NCBI GenBank assembly: GCA_964384465.1
Contig: CAYLLT010000018.1
Span: 1 to 64,000 of the forward strand
Direction of reading: 5' to 3'
Source: CAYLLT01 sp964384465
Lineage (GTDB): Bacteria; Planctomycetota; Phycisphaerae; UBA1845; PWPN01
DNA: 64,000 nucleotides
Positions 35,709-43,174 of this stretch are shown piece after piece (position 1 is the first letter of the stretch; every line of letters begins with the position of its first letter). Under the pieces are notes generated by a model that was given only the letters and a program-made list of their open reading frames with translations, was not told where the DNA came from and made no database searches. The position numbers were made by a program, and so were the translations under genes.

Positions 35709-36995
35709 ATGTCGAAATTAGCCGGCTACCGTGACGCCAGGCAACTGCGCGTTCCCCGGACGGTTCGCGCCGTGACGCTGTCGGGCGTGGGATTTGACCA
35801 TCTCGCCTGCCGGGAAATCCCGCTTCCGGAAATTGGGCCCGATCAATTGCTCTGCCGGGTGGATGCCGCGGGCGTCTGCACGTCGGTCCTGAAACTCATC
35901 GACCAGGGACCGGCCCACACCTTTCTCAACGGGTGGGATCCGGCCAGGTTCCCCATCGTGGTTGGCGACGAAGGCTCTCTCACTCTGGTCAAAGCCGGCG
36001 CGAACCTGGCCGCAAAATACCAACCCGGACAGCGGTTTGGCATTCAACCGGCCGTTGATGTGAGCCCGATCAATCATCGCGAAAGGTACACCAACAACGC
36101 GCAAGGGATGACCAAATGCGCTGTGGGATACACCCTTTGGGGGAACATGTCGCAGTACATGGTGGTCGGCGAAGAGGTCCTGAAGGGACAGTGCCTGCTG
36201 CCGCTGCCGGACGAAAACCTGCCGTACTTTGCCGTTTCGATGGCCGAGCCGATCTCCTGCGTTTACTCCGCGCAGGAGAGACAGATTCATATTCTCAAGT
36301 CGTCGCCGTTTTCACCGCGCGTGCCCAAGCTGGGAATGCTCGCCGGCGGAACCACCGTGGTCATCGGCGCCGGGCCGATGGGACTGATGAATGCGGAGAT
36401 GGCGCTGCGGTTTAAACCGAAAAATCTCCTGGTATGCGACAAGATCGCCGACCGTCTGGAACGGGCGCAGAGAACTCTGGGCGAAAAAGCCGGGAAAGCC
36501 GGAGTCCGCCTGATCACCGTCGATCCCGATCAACTGAAAACCACGTTGCACGAGGTCAGCGGCGGCGCGATGGCCGACGACATCGTGCTGGCCGTCGGCA
36601 TTCAGCCGGTCCAGCAGCAAGCCATTGAACTGCTCGGTAAAGGGGGCGTGGCCAATCTGTTCGGCGGATTGCCCAAGGGGCAGCATATGCTGAGCGTCAG
36701 TGGATTGGCGATTCACTACGATGAGATCAAATTGGTCGGTTCCAGTGGCGGCCATCCTTCCGACCTGGCCGCCACACTGGATGCGATTGCCCGCAACGAA
36801 ATCGATCCGGGGAATTACGTCTTTGCGATCGGTGGACTTGAACATGGGCCTGAAGCGCTCAGGATGATCAAAGAGAACCAAGTCGAGGGCAAAGTCATCC
36901 TCTATCCGCATGCGAAGGTGGATAAGCTCAAGCTGGTGGATTACTGGGATAAGAAGCTTGAAGAACAATTCCTGGCCGAACACCTGGAATCTTAA
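35709..36995 (+). CDS. Medium-chain zinc-type alcohol/polyol dehydrogenase
   Basis: A 428-residue MDR-superfamily oxidoreductase. The N-terminal catalytic domain has AAGVCTSVLK (probable zinc Cys) and GDEGSLTLVKAG; the central Rossmann fold has VVIGAGPMGLMNAEMAL. The structural-zinc four-Cys lobe is absent, as in sorbitol or L-sorbose-1-phosphate reductase-like members. An insertion around residues 120-150 (NNAQGMTKCAVGYTLWG) lengthens it beyond the usual ~350. It ends 2 bp before the mannitol dehydrogenase-like gene, so the two probably act on related polyols or their phosphates. Confidence 0.85.
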   Translation: MSKLAGYRDARQLRVPRTVRAVTLSGVGFDHLACREIPLPEIGPDQLLCRVDAAGVCTSVLKLIDQGPAHTFLNGWDPARFPIVVGDEGSLTLVKAGANLAAKYQPGQRFGIQPAVDVSPINHRERYTNNAQGMTKCAVGYTLWGNMSQYMVVGEEVLKGQCLLPLPDENLPYFAVSMAEPISCVYSAQERQIHILKSSPFSPRVPKLGMLAGGTTVVIGAGPMGLMNAEMALRFKPKNLLVCDKIADRLERAQRTLGEKAGKAGVRLITVDPDQLKTTLHEVSGGAMADDIVLAVGIQPVQQQAIELLGKGGVANLFGGLPKGQHMLSVSGLAIHYDEIKLVGSSGGHPSDLAATLDAIARNEIDPGNYVFAIGGLEHGPEALRMIKENQVEGKVILYPHAKVDKLKLVDYWDKKLEEQFLAEHLES

Positions 36996-36997
36996 AC

Positions 36998-38348
36998 ATG
37001 GCCCACGACAAACGGACATTTGTCGGCATTGGATTCGGGCCGATCCAGAGCGGGCTGTTTCTGTACGAAGCCTACATGTCGGGGAATTTCTCGCGCTATG
37101 TGGTGGCGGAGGTGGACAACGATCTGGTCAGCGCCGTACGCGGCGGCGGGATGACCTACTCGGTCAATATCGCCCGCCCCGACCGGATTGAGGCCGTGAC
37201 GCTCAAGGGGGTGGAACTGTACAACCCACGTGATCCGGCCGACCGGCAAAAGATTGTTTCGGCAATAGCCGAAGCCGATGAGATGGCCACGGCACTTCCC
37301 AGTGTGAACTTCTACGATTCCGGAGGCGCAGCCAGCGCGGCCGCGGTGCTGGGAGACGGAATCACCGCGAGAACCGGCAACCAGCCCGCCGTTATTTACG
37401 CCGCGGAAAATCACAATCACGCCGCCGAAATCCTCACCGAAAAGCTCGCCGNNNNNNNNNNNNNNNNNNNNNNNNNNNNNNNNNNNNNNNNNNNNNNNNN
37501 NNNNNNNNNNNNNNNNNNNNNNNNNNNNNNNNNNNNNNNNNNNNNNNNNNNTCAACACGGTGATCGGCAAGATGAGCTGCGTCATCACCGATGCCGCATC
37601 GATCCGCTCGCTGGGGCTGGTCACCATGACGCCGGTCACGCCGCGCGCGATTCTGGTCGAGGAATTCAACCGCATCCTGATTTCACGCATCACCTTGCCC
37701 GGCTTTCGGCGCGGAATTGAGGTCCTGAGTGAGAAGGACGACCTTCTCCCCTTTGAGGAAGCCAAGCTGTACGGCCACAACGCGATCCACGCGTTAATCG
37801 GATATCTCGCGGACCTGCGCGGCCTTCCCACCATGGCCGACGCAGCACATCACGCCGATATCATGGCCATTGCCCGCAAGGCGTTTTTGGACGAATCCGG
37901 GCGCGCCCTCATCGCCCAATATTCCGGGCTGAATGATCCGCTTTTCACGACCGATGGATTCCGCGCGTATGCCGACGACCTGCTCGATAGGATGGTCCGC
38001 CCCAATCTGAATGATCTGGTGTCGCGCGTGATTCGCGATCCGGCCCGCAAGCTCGGGTACGATGATCGCCTCTACGGCACAATGCGGCTTGCGTTACGAC
38101 ACGGGATTCAACCGGTCAATCTCGCGAAAGGCGCCGCGGCGGCGGTTGTGTCGTTGATCCGGCGGCGCGATTCGGCCATTCCATCGGGCATCCCACTGCC
38201 GATGAGCCTGTCTGATCTGACCGAGGAATCCCTGCGTACGCTTTTGAATCACCTCTGGGCTGGAAAAACTGATTCCCACGCAGACGACCTTGTCCGGCTC
38301 ACATGGGAAGGGCTCGGCTGTGTTTGCCCGGCCACACCAGGCATTTGA
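36998..38348 (+). CDS. Mannitol dehydrogenase-family protein, interrupted by a 100-N gap
   Basis: The left part (36998-37451) gives FVGIGFGPIQSGLFLYEAYM and VVAEVDNDLVSAV, an NAD-binding fold of the mannitol-1-phosphate dehydrogenase type. The right part (37552-38348) gives NTVIGKMSCVITDAASIRSL then LVEEFNRILISR and KLYGHNAIHALIGYLADLRG, the C-terminal helical domain with its catalytic Lys/Asn/His pattern (KLYGHNAIH). The frames differ across the 100 N, so the true gap length is not 100. It probably oxidises a hexitol or hexitol phosphate with NAD. It is tightly linked to the MDR dehydrogenase upstream. Confidence 0.82.
37452..37551. other. 100-N scaffold gap
   Basis: One hundred undetermined bases inside the mannitol dehydrogenase-like gene. 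The reading frames on the two sides disagree, as expected for a placeholder gap. Confidence 0.95.
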
Positions 38349-38401
38349 CGCTGTTCTGTGTCGCGCATGCCATCCTCGCCTTGACCTTATCGAGGAAGCG
38401 A

Positions 38402-38578
38402 ATGCACAAATTCGATCCGAAAAATATCGATCCGAAACTGCTCGTGCGGGCGACGCACTATCTTGGCGGCGGCTTCGGGAGATGCGATGTTGTCAGAGAT
38501 CGGGGTGGAGTGCATCGCAGACGCTGGGGCGTGCTTGGGGGGGGTAACGCGTGGATGATGTCCTCTTGGGGCGATTGA
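38402..38578 (+). CDS. 58-residue small ORF before the type III PKS operon
   Basis: ATG after gaggaag, giving MHKFDPKNIDPKLLVRATHY then LGGGFGRCDVVRD and a basic Gly/Arg-rich tail. It overlaps the methyltransferase start by 28 bp. The first 30 residues look like a real protein start; the tail does not. It may be a frameshifted remnant or a small protein. I do not recognise it. Confidence 0.3.
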   Translation: MHKFDPKNIDPKLLVRATHYLGGGFGRCDVVRDRGGVHRRRWGVLGGGNAWMMSSWGD

Positions 38579-39273
38579 TGAACCGCCGACGGGTTGCGGA
38601 GCTGATGGATCACCCGGCGCTCGAAGCGACGGCTCACGCCCAGGCTTTGCGGGCGCTGAACCGGGTCAACCGGTGGGTGGGCGCGGACCGGAGGCTGTGG
38701 TCGGCCACGCGGCAACTCGGCAGGATGGAGCGGTTCTCTGTGCTGGACCTCGGCGCGGGAGGCGGAGGATTTCTGGCCTACGTGGGAAAGCGGCAGCCGA
38801 TCGGCCGCGATACACTTCTGATCGGCTTGGACCGCTCCGCGTTCGCGCTGCGGCAGGCCCGCGTGTGGTTTAAGGCCATCACAGCGGTGGCGGGCGATGC
38901 CCGGCGGATTCCGCTGGCTGACCGGAGCGTGGATGTGCTGACCTGTTCGTTGTTCCTGCATCACTTCGTCGAGACGGACGTGGTGCGGATATTGCGGGAG
39001 GCGGCGCGGGTGGCACGGCGAGGGATCGTCGTGAGTGATTTGTCGCGGTCGCGCCTGGCCTGGGTGCTGACCTGGATCACCACACGGCTGACGAGCCGAT
39101 CGCGCGTGTTCCATGTGGACGGGCCGCGATCGGTGTGCGCTGCGTTTCGAGCCGGGGAGTTGGCGGATTTCGCGGCACAGGCAGGGCTGGCGGGGGCGCG
39201 TGTGGAGAGACGATTCCCCTTCAGGTTGATGCTGATCTGGCGCAAGCCGGGAGGCGATGATGACGCGATCTGA
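38551..39273 (+). CDS. SAM-dependent class I methyltransferase of the type III PKS operon
   Basis: A 240-residue protein from a GTG. The SAM-binding motif I is FSVLDLGAGGGGFLAYVG, motif II ends IGLDRS, and the post-II segment is AGDARRIPLADRSVDVLTCS, as in ubiquinone/menaquinone-type C- or O-methyltransferases. The downstream flavoprotein gene overlaps it by 17 bp and is in turn overlapped by a chalcone synthase-like gene. By analogy with the Streptomyces srsABC operon it probably methylates the polyketide product. Target atom is not predictable. Confidence 0.85.
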   Translation: MDDVLLGRLMNRRRVAELMDHPALEATAHAQALRALNRVNRWVGADRRLWSATRQLGRMERFSVLDLGAGGGGFLAYVGKRQPIGRDTLLIGLDRSAFALRQARVWFKAITAVAGDARRIPLADRSVDVLTCSLFLHHFVETDVVRILREAARVARRGIVVSDLSRSRLAWVLTWITTRLTSRSRVFHVDGPRSVCAAFRAGELADFAAQAGLAGARVERRFPFRLMLIWRKPGGDDDAI

Positions 39274-40378
39274 TGTGGACGTCGCGATCATTGGCGCCGG
39301 GCCAGCGGGTTCGTCCGCGGCTATCGAGCTGGCCCGGGCTGGGCGTCGCGTGATGGTTATCGAGAAAAGCCGTTTTCCGCGAGAGAAAGTGTGTGGCGGG
39401 TGCCTGTCGCGGCCGGCGACGGAGCGATTGAAGCAACTGATCGGCGGGGAAGTGGAGTTGCCCGGTGTCGCCGTGAAGCGGATCACGTTCGTGTTCGGGT
39501 CTTATCACGTGACGTGTGAGCGGAATGGGCTGACGCGGATGGTGACGCGGTCGAAACTGGATGCGTGCCTGGCGGAAGCGGCGGCTGCGGCCGGGGCGCA
39601 GGTCTGCTTTGGTCAGACGGCAGCGCTGGTCCGCGGCGCGGCGAGTTGGGAGATCGCGGTTGGGAATGAGCGGATTCGCGCGGGAATCATTCTGGTCGCG
39701 AGCGGTTTGGGAAGCTTGCCACGCAAGTTGGAGATCGAGCGGCGCGTTTGGCCAGTGGCCGAGCGGCTGGTCGGCCAGATGTGGTTTCAGCCGGCAGAAG
39801 AATTCGCCAAAAGCGCACCGGGGGTCGGGCATGTGGAGTTGCACTGGATGAACGGCGGATATGTGGGGCTGGCGACACCGGAGCCGGGACGCTGCGTCGT
39901 GGCTTTGGCCGCGGATGCGCGGCGGTGCGGCGCGGGCGGCGTGTTCGAAGGGTTACGACGCCGGAACCCGCGAGCGGCGGTGTGGGAGATGCTTCCTGAC
40001 GATGCGCCGCAGCGATACCACGCGCAAGGCATAGCGGGCTTTCCGTGGATGCCACGGCACTTGGGGGCGGAGAACGTGCTGTTGATCGGCGATGCGGCGG
40101 GGTTCGAGGAGCCGTATTCCGGAGAGGGGATCGGTCAGGCGATGCGGAGTGCGTCCTGCGCGGCGCGGGCGATCCTGGAGAGCAATTCCGCCAAAAGCAG
40201 ACTCAAACGCTACACGGCCCTCATGCGTCGGCATCGCGCCGTCATGCGGCGCACGCGGGTGCTCAGCCGGCTGCTCAACGCGCCGCTGGTTGGTTATGCT
40301 GCACGACTGCGGCCGATGGTGCCGAGGGGCTTGCTCGTGCAATTGATGACCCACACGCATCTGGAGGGCACGCTATGA
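39257..40378 (+). CDS. FAD-dependent oxidoreductase/hydroxylase of the type III PKS operon
   Basis: A 373-residue flavoprotein of the geranylgeranyl-reductase/PHBH-like family. It shows VAIIGAGPAGSSAAIELARA (FAD beta-alpha-beta), GGCLSRPATERL and the second FAD motif VLLIGDAAGFEEPYSGEGIG. A closing basic helix pair (RLKRYTALMRRHRAVMRRTR) follows. It overlaps the methyltransferase gene and, by 4 bp, the polyketide synthase gene. It could hydroxylate the aromatic product to a quinone, as SrsC does, or reduce it. Start may be either of two adjacent ATG codons. Confidence 0.87.
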   Translation: MMTRSDVDVAIIGAGPAGSSAAIELARAGRRVMVIEKSRFPREKVCGGCLSRPATERLKQLIGGEVELPGVAVKRITFVFGSYHVTCERNGLTRMVTRSKLDACLAEAAAAAGAQVCFGQTAALVRGAASWEIAVGNERIRAGIILVASGLGSLPRKLEIERRVWPVAERLVGQMWFQPAEEFAKSAPGVGHVELHWMNGGYVGLATPEPGRCVVALAADARRCGAGGVFEGLRRRNPRAAVWEMLPDDAPQRYHAQGIAGFPWMPRHLGAENVLLIGDAAGFEEPYSGEGIGQAMRSASCAARAILESNSAKSRLKRYTALMRRHRAVMRRTRVLSRLLNAPLVGYAARLRPMVPRGLLVQLMTHTHLEGTL

Positions 40379-41487
40379 GCGGTTCGTCACAGGCTCCCTG
40401 TTACGTACAGCACATCGGGGTGGCTGTGCCGGAGAAATGGCTGGACAAGGAGCACGGCGCGGACCTGCTCAAACTGAGCTGTACCAATCCTCGGGACGCC
40501 AAACTGCTACAGCGGGTGGCGAAGTTGACGGGGATTGAACGCAGGTACCTGGCGGCGCTGGACTACAAGTTCGATGGTCCGGCGGGCGAGGCGTTGTATC
40601 GCTATCCGAGCCAGCAGCCGCACGGGCCGGGAATGGGGGAACGCACGGCGGCGTTCCAGAAATCCTCGGGGCCACTCGTACGCCGCGCGCTGGCCGCGTT
40701 GCCGGCCGAGGCCGTCGCCAAAACGGACACGTTGGTGACGGTCAGTTGCACACACGCCAGTTCGCCCGGGTTGGAATTGCCGGTCCTCATGTCCGCGCCG
40801 GGATTGGCCAGGGCCGACCGCTGGAACCTGGGTTTCATGGGCTGCTCGGCAGCGCTGGCGGCAATGCGGCTGGTCCATCGCTCGGCGGGCGGAGGCCGAC
40901 GCGCACTCATCGTGGCTTGCGAGTTGTCCAGCCTGCACTTTCAGTACACGGATAAGATCGACCAGATGACGGCGAACTTGCTGTTCGCGGACGGCGCCTC
41001 GGCCATGATCCTGTCGCCGGAGCGCGCGGCCGTGCGCGTCGTGGGTTGCCGGTGCATTAGTTTGCCGGAGGTGGCCGGACAGATGGTGTGGTTCGCCGGG
41101 GACCACGGGCTGCAGTTGGAGCTCTCGCAAGACCTGCCGGACACGCTGGCCGCACATCTGCCGGGTGTGATCGACGACTTCCTGAGCGAGCACGGTTTGT
41201 CTATGGAAGAAGTGGCCCATTGGCTGGTGCACCCGGGCGGGCCGCAGATCCTCGAAGCAGTGCAGAAGTGCCTGGCCCTGCCGAAGGATGCGCTGGCGCT
41301 GTCGTGGTCGGTGTTCCGCAACTATGGGAATATGTCCTCGCCGACGATCTTTTTTATCCTGAAGGAGCTGTTGGCAACGGATGGGAGGGGGCTAACGGTC
41401 GCTATGGCCTTCGGGCCGGGTCTGACCATCGAGATGGTGTTGCTGGAAGTCGGCGATCACGAGCCGGCTGGCCAACGGAAACGTTGA
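40375..41487 (+). CDS. Type III polyketide synthase (chalcone synthase-like)
   Basis: A 370-residue homodimeric thiolase-fold enzyme that extends an acyl-CoA starter with malonyl-CoA and cyclises the chain. The catalytic triad is visible: Cys157 in GFMGCSAALA, His286 in WLVHPGGPQ, Asn319 in NYGNMSSPT. GPGMGERTAAF and AFGPGLTIEMVLL match the family ends. The start has ggagg 7 bases upstream and overlaps the flavoprotein stop. Linkage to a methyltransferase and a flavoprotein suggests alkylresorcinol- or alkylpyrone-type phenolic lipids. Starter and cyclisation mode cannot be read from sequence. Confidence 0.94.
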   Translation: MSGSSQAPCYVQHIGVAVPEKWLDKEHGADLLKLSCTNPRDAKLLQRVAKLTGIERRYLAALDYKFDGPAGEALYRYPSQQPHGPGMGERTAAFQKSSGPLVRRALAALPAEAVAKTDTLVTVSCTHASSPGLELPVLMSAPGLARADRWNLGFMGCSAALAAMRLVHRSAGGGRRALIVACELSSLHFQYTDKIDQMTANLLFADGASAMILSPERAAVRVVGCRCISLPEVAGQMVWFAGDHGLQLELSQDLPDTLAAHLPGVIDDFLSEHGLSMEEVAHWLVHPGGPQILEAVQKCLALPKDALALSWSVFRNYGNMSSPTIFFILKELLATDGRGLTVAMAFGPGLTIEMVLLEVGDHEPAGQRKR

Positions 41488-41518
41488 TGATGTAGATGCT
41501 TCGATGTCCTTCCTGTCC

Positions 41519-41653
41519 CTATCCGATGCGTCGTTGAAAGTAGTCCCTGCGGAGGTAGACGTATACAGCAAAGCCCCACCAACAGGCAATCGAGACCAGG
41601 GTAGCGGCAACGATCGTTTGATCGATCAGACTTGTGTCGATCAGCGCCGCCAC
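41519..41653 (-). CDS. 44-residue single-membrane-span ORF
   Basis: From a GTG: VAALIDTSLIDQTIVAATLV, then SIACWWGFAVYVYLRRDYFQ and RRIG. One hydrophobic span with a positively charged end is a plausible small membrane protein. The frame is open further upstream (HPRYGYLAASEVTTE) without a good start, so it may be the 3' remnant of a longer gene. It is tail-to-tail with the PKS gene. Confidence 0.3.
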   Translation of the reverse strand: MAALIDTSLIDQTIVAATLVSIACWWGFAVYVYLRRDYFQRRIG

Positions 41654-42014
41654 CTCCGTCGTTACCTCACTGGCAGCCAGATAACCGTAGCGCGGATGAA
41701 GAGAAGCTGCGCTCCCTTTTGGGGAACCTCACCTTCGAGAGGTATTTCACGATGCTGACCGAATTCTCGATTGATGTCGAGAAGCTCACTGAGGCACACG
41801 CCTCTTCGGGGGGGAGGTCAGAAGACGACAAGGCTGTACACGCATTTCAATACGGCCGAGAGTAAGAAGCGAATGGAGGCGTTGGTTTACGTGAGCCTGA
41901 ATGGATTTCCTGGTTTTTCCCACCACGCATCTTCAAAGCGATATCCTTATCCATTCCGAGGTAAGCCTCCGCATCCACTTGCCTCCCTGCGCTTGAATCA
42001 TGTATAATGCCTGG

Positions 42015-42203
42015 ATGCCAAGAGGGAATCCTGATTGGGGAAAGAGCGAACCTATACCCTGGCGATTCTGCATCCGTGGCAAGAATCCCCATGGCGAAAT
42101 GGTTACTTTGGGCTGCTATCGAACCAAAGAAGAAGCCACTGCTCACCACGATAAACTTGCCGAAGAGGGCTACTATAAGCAGTTGAGGGTGCGACCCTTT
42201 TGA
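42015..42203 (+). CDS. 62-residue hypothetical protein
   Basis: From MPRGNPDWGKSEPIPWRFCI to RVRPF. The central part RGKNPHGEMVTLGCYRTKEE and ATAHHDKLAEEGYY reads like a strand-turn-strand-helix DNA-binding or AP2-like module, in which GxYxTxEEA is typical. No neighbour gives context. Base composition is lower in GC than in the surrounding genes. I regard it as probably real, function unknown. Confidence 0.5.
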   Translation: MPRGNPDWGKSEPIPWRFCIRGKNPHGEMVTLGCYRTKEEATAHHDKLAEEGYYKQLRVRPF

Positions 42204-42275
42204 ATCTTGTCAGAGAGGGTAAGGTGGATCGATGGCAGAGATCGCGTATTCGCACCTCGTGGACGCCATCAATCG

Positions 42276-42440
42276 TCATGATCTGAATCGTTGGGTGAAG
42301 GCGTAGACGAAGACGATGCGGACATCTTCGTCATCGCAGAGATGCATCCTGGGGGATTTGATCCTCAGCCCGGCTTCCTCGCAGGCCGCGACAATCCGCC
42401 GCTTCACGTCTTCGGCGTATTCACGCCCGGCGCGTCTCAT
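42276..42440 (-). CDS. 54-residue hypothetical protein
   Basis: MRRAGREYAEDVKRRIVAAC then EEAGLRIKSPRMHLCDDEDV and RIVFVYAFTQRFRS. It has regular helix-strand alternation, but the Shine-Dalgarno sequence is weak. It may be an intact small protein or a truncated one. Not recognised. Confidence 0.35.
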   Translation of the reverse strand: MRRAGREYAEDVKRRIVAACEEAGLRIKSPRMHLCDDEDVRIVFVYAFTQRFRS

Positions 42441-42491
42441 GCCGCAATGATACCCGTCACCGGCCAGTGAGTCGGGCCTCGCGGCGAAAGC

Positions 42492-42556
42492 CGTCCCGAG
42501 TTCTCAACCGAAATGAGCCTTGAGACCCAATCAGCCGCAGCAACCGCAGCAGCATC
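42492..42556 (+). repeat. 65-bp imperfect direct repeat, left copy
   Basis: Starts cgtcccgagttctcaaccga and ends accgcagcagcatc. It aligns without gaps to 47767-47831 with about nine mismatches, eight of them in the second half. The two copies bracket the alpha-2-macroglobulin region. Confidence 0.8.
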
Positions 42557-42652
42557 AACCAGTTAAGAACGGCGCTCTCAAAATTCTCACGCTTTATGGA
42601 GCGCCGCCCACGAACCATGCAACGCATTCTGATCCGGTGAGGAGCATGCCGG

Positions 42653-42940
42653 TTATCCCCTTCCGCAGCACTTCTTGTACTTCTTTCCGCTCCCGCAGGG
42701 GCACGAGTCGTTGCGGCCAACCTTGGGCTCGTGCAGGCGGAAGGTCGCTGGTGGCGGGGAATGCTCTCTCGGTCGGATGTCCAACTCGGACAACGGGTGG
42801 ATGCCCTTGCGCTGCAAGCGGGCATGGCGTTCAGCGATTTCGGCCAGTCTCTTCTCCGCCGCCGCTCGGTCGCGTCTTCGCTTGGCTCGCAGGCTCCTCC
42901 ACTTGTCACCTTCCTGGAACTCCACGCCCAGGACATCCAT
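42653..42940 (-). CDS. SEC-C motif protein
   Basis: A 95-residue protein ending VGRNDSCPCGSGKKYKKCCG, the SEC-C zinc-binding motif first described at the SecA C terminus. The first part is a charged helix (LRAKRRRDRAAAEKRLAEIA). Small free-standing SEC-C proteins are common and may bind ribosomes or SecB-like partners through the zinc finger; the role here is unknown. A TTG 15 bp upstream is an alternative start. Its 5' end is opposite a decayed ORF on the plus strand. Confidence 0.75.
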   Translation of the reverse strand: MDVLGVEFQEGDKWRSLRAKRRRDRAAAEKRLAEIAERHARLQRKGIHPLSELDIRPREHSPPPATFRLHEPKVGRNDSCPCGSGKKYKKCCGRG

Positions 42941-42944
42941 AACC

Positions 42945-43054
42945 GGGATTGTCAAGATCGCCGAGGAGATGGCACTCCCCGGCTACGCATCGTTCGGCTA
43001 AACGTCGAGGAGGTCGCGGCGGCTTTGAAACGGATGACTGTGGGACAGAATTAA
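42945..43054 (+). pseudogene. Frameshifted copy of the 50-residue ORF at 47375
   Basis: Frame 1 reads IVKIAEEMALPGYASFG and hits a stop; one base away frame 2 continues LNVEEVAAALKRMTVGQN and stops. Together they align with IARIAKERAPPDFSFVGV then NVEDVAAVLKRMAIEQN at 47375-47527. A single-base frameshift near 42998 explains the break. Confidence 0.7.
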
Positions 43055-43174
43055 GTCGGCGATCCGGATCCCCTCGAAGTTTTCTTAAACCGTTGGGAAC
43101 ACCCCTTCGTCCACGGCGTCTAACATTAAGCCGTCGGCCTGTGTGGACAGTTGGACCAAGAAGGAGGATGTTCC

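Noticed and set aside
42731..43054. 107-codon ORF as an intact plus-strand gene
   Set aside because: Its first part is antisense to the SEC-C gene; only the last part is protein-like, and it needs a frameshift to match the copy at 47375.
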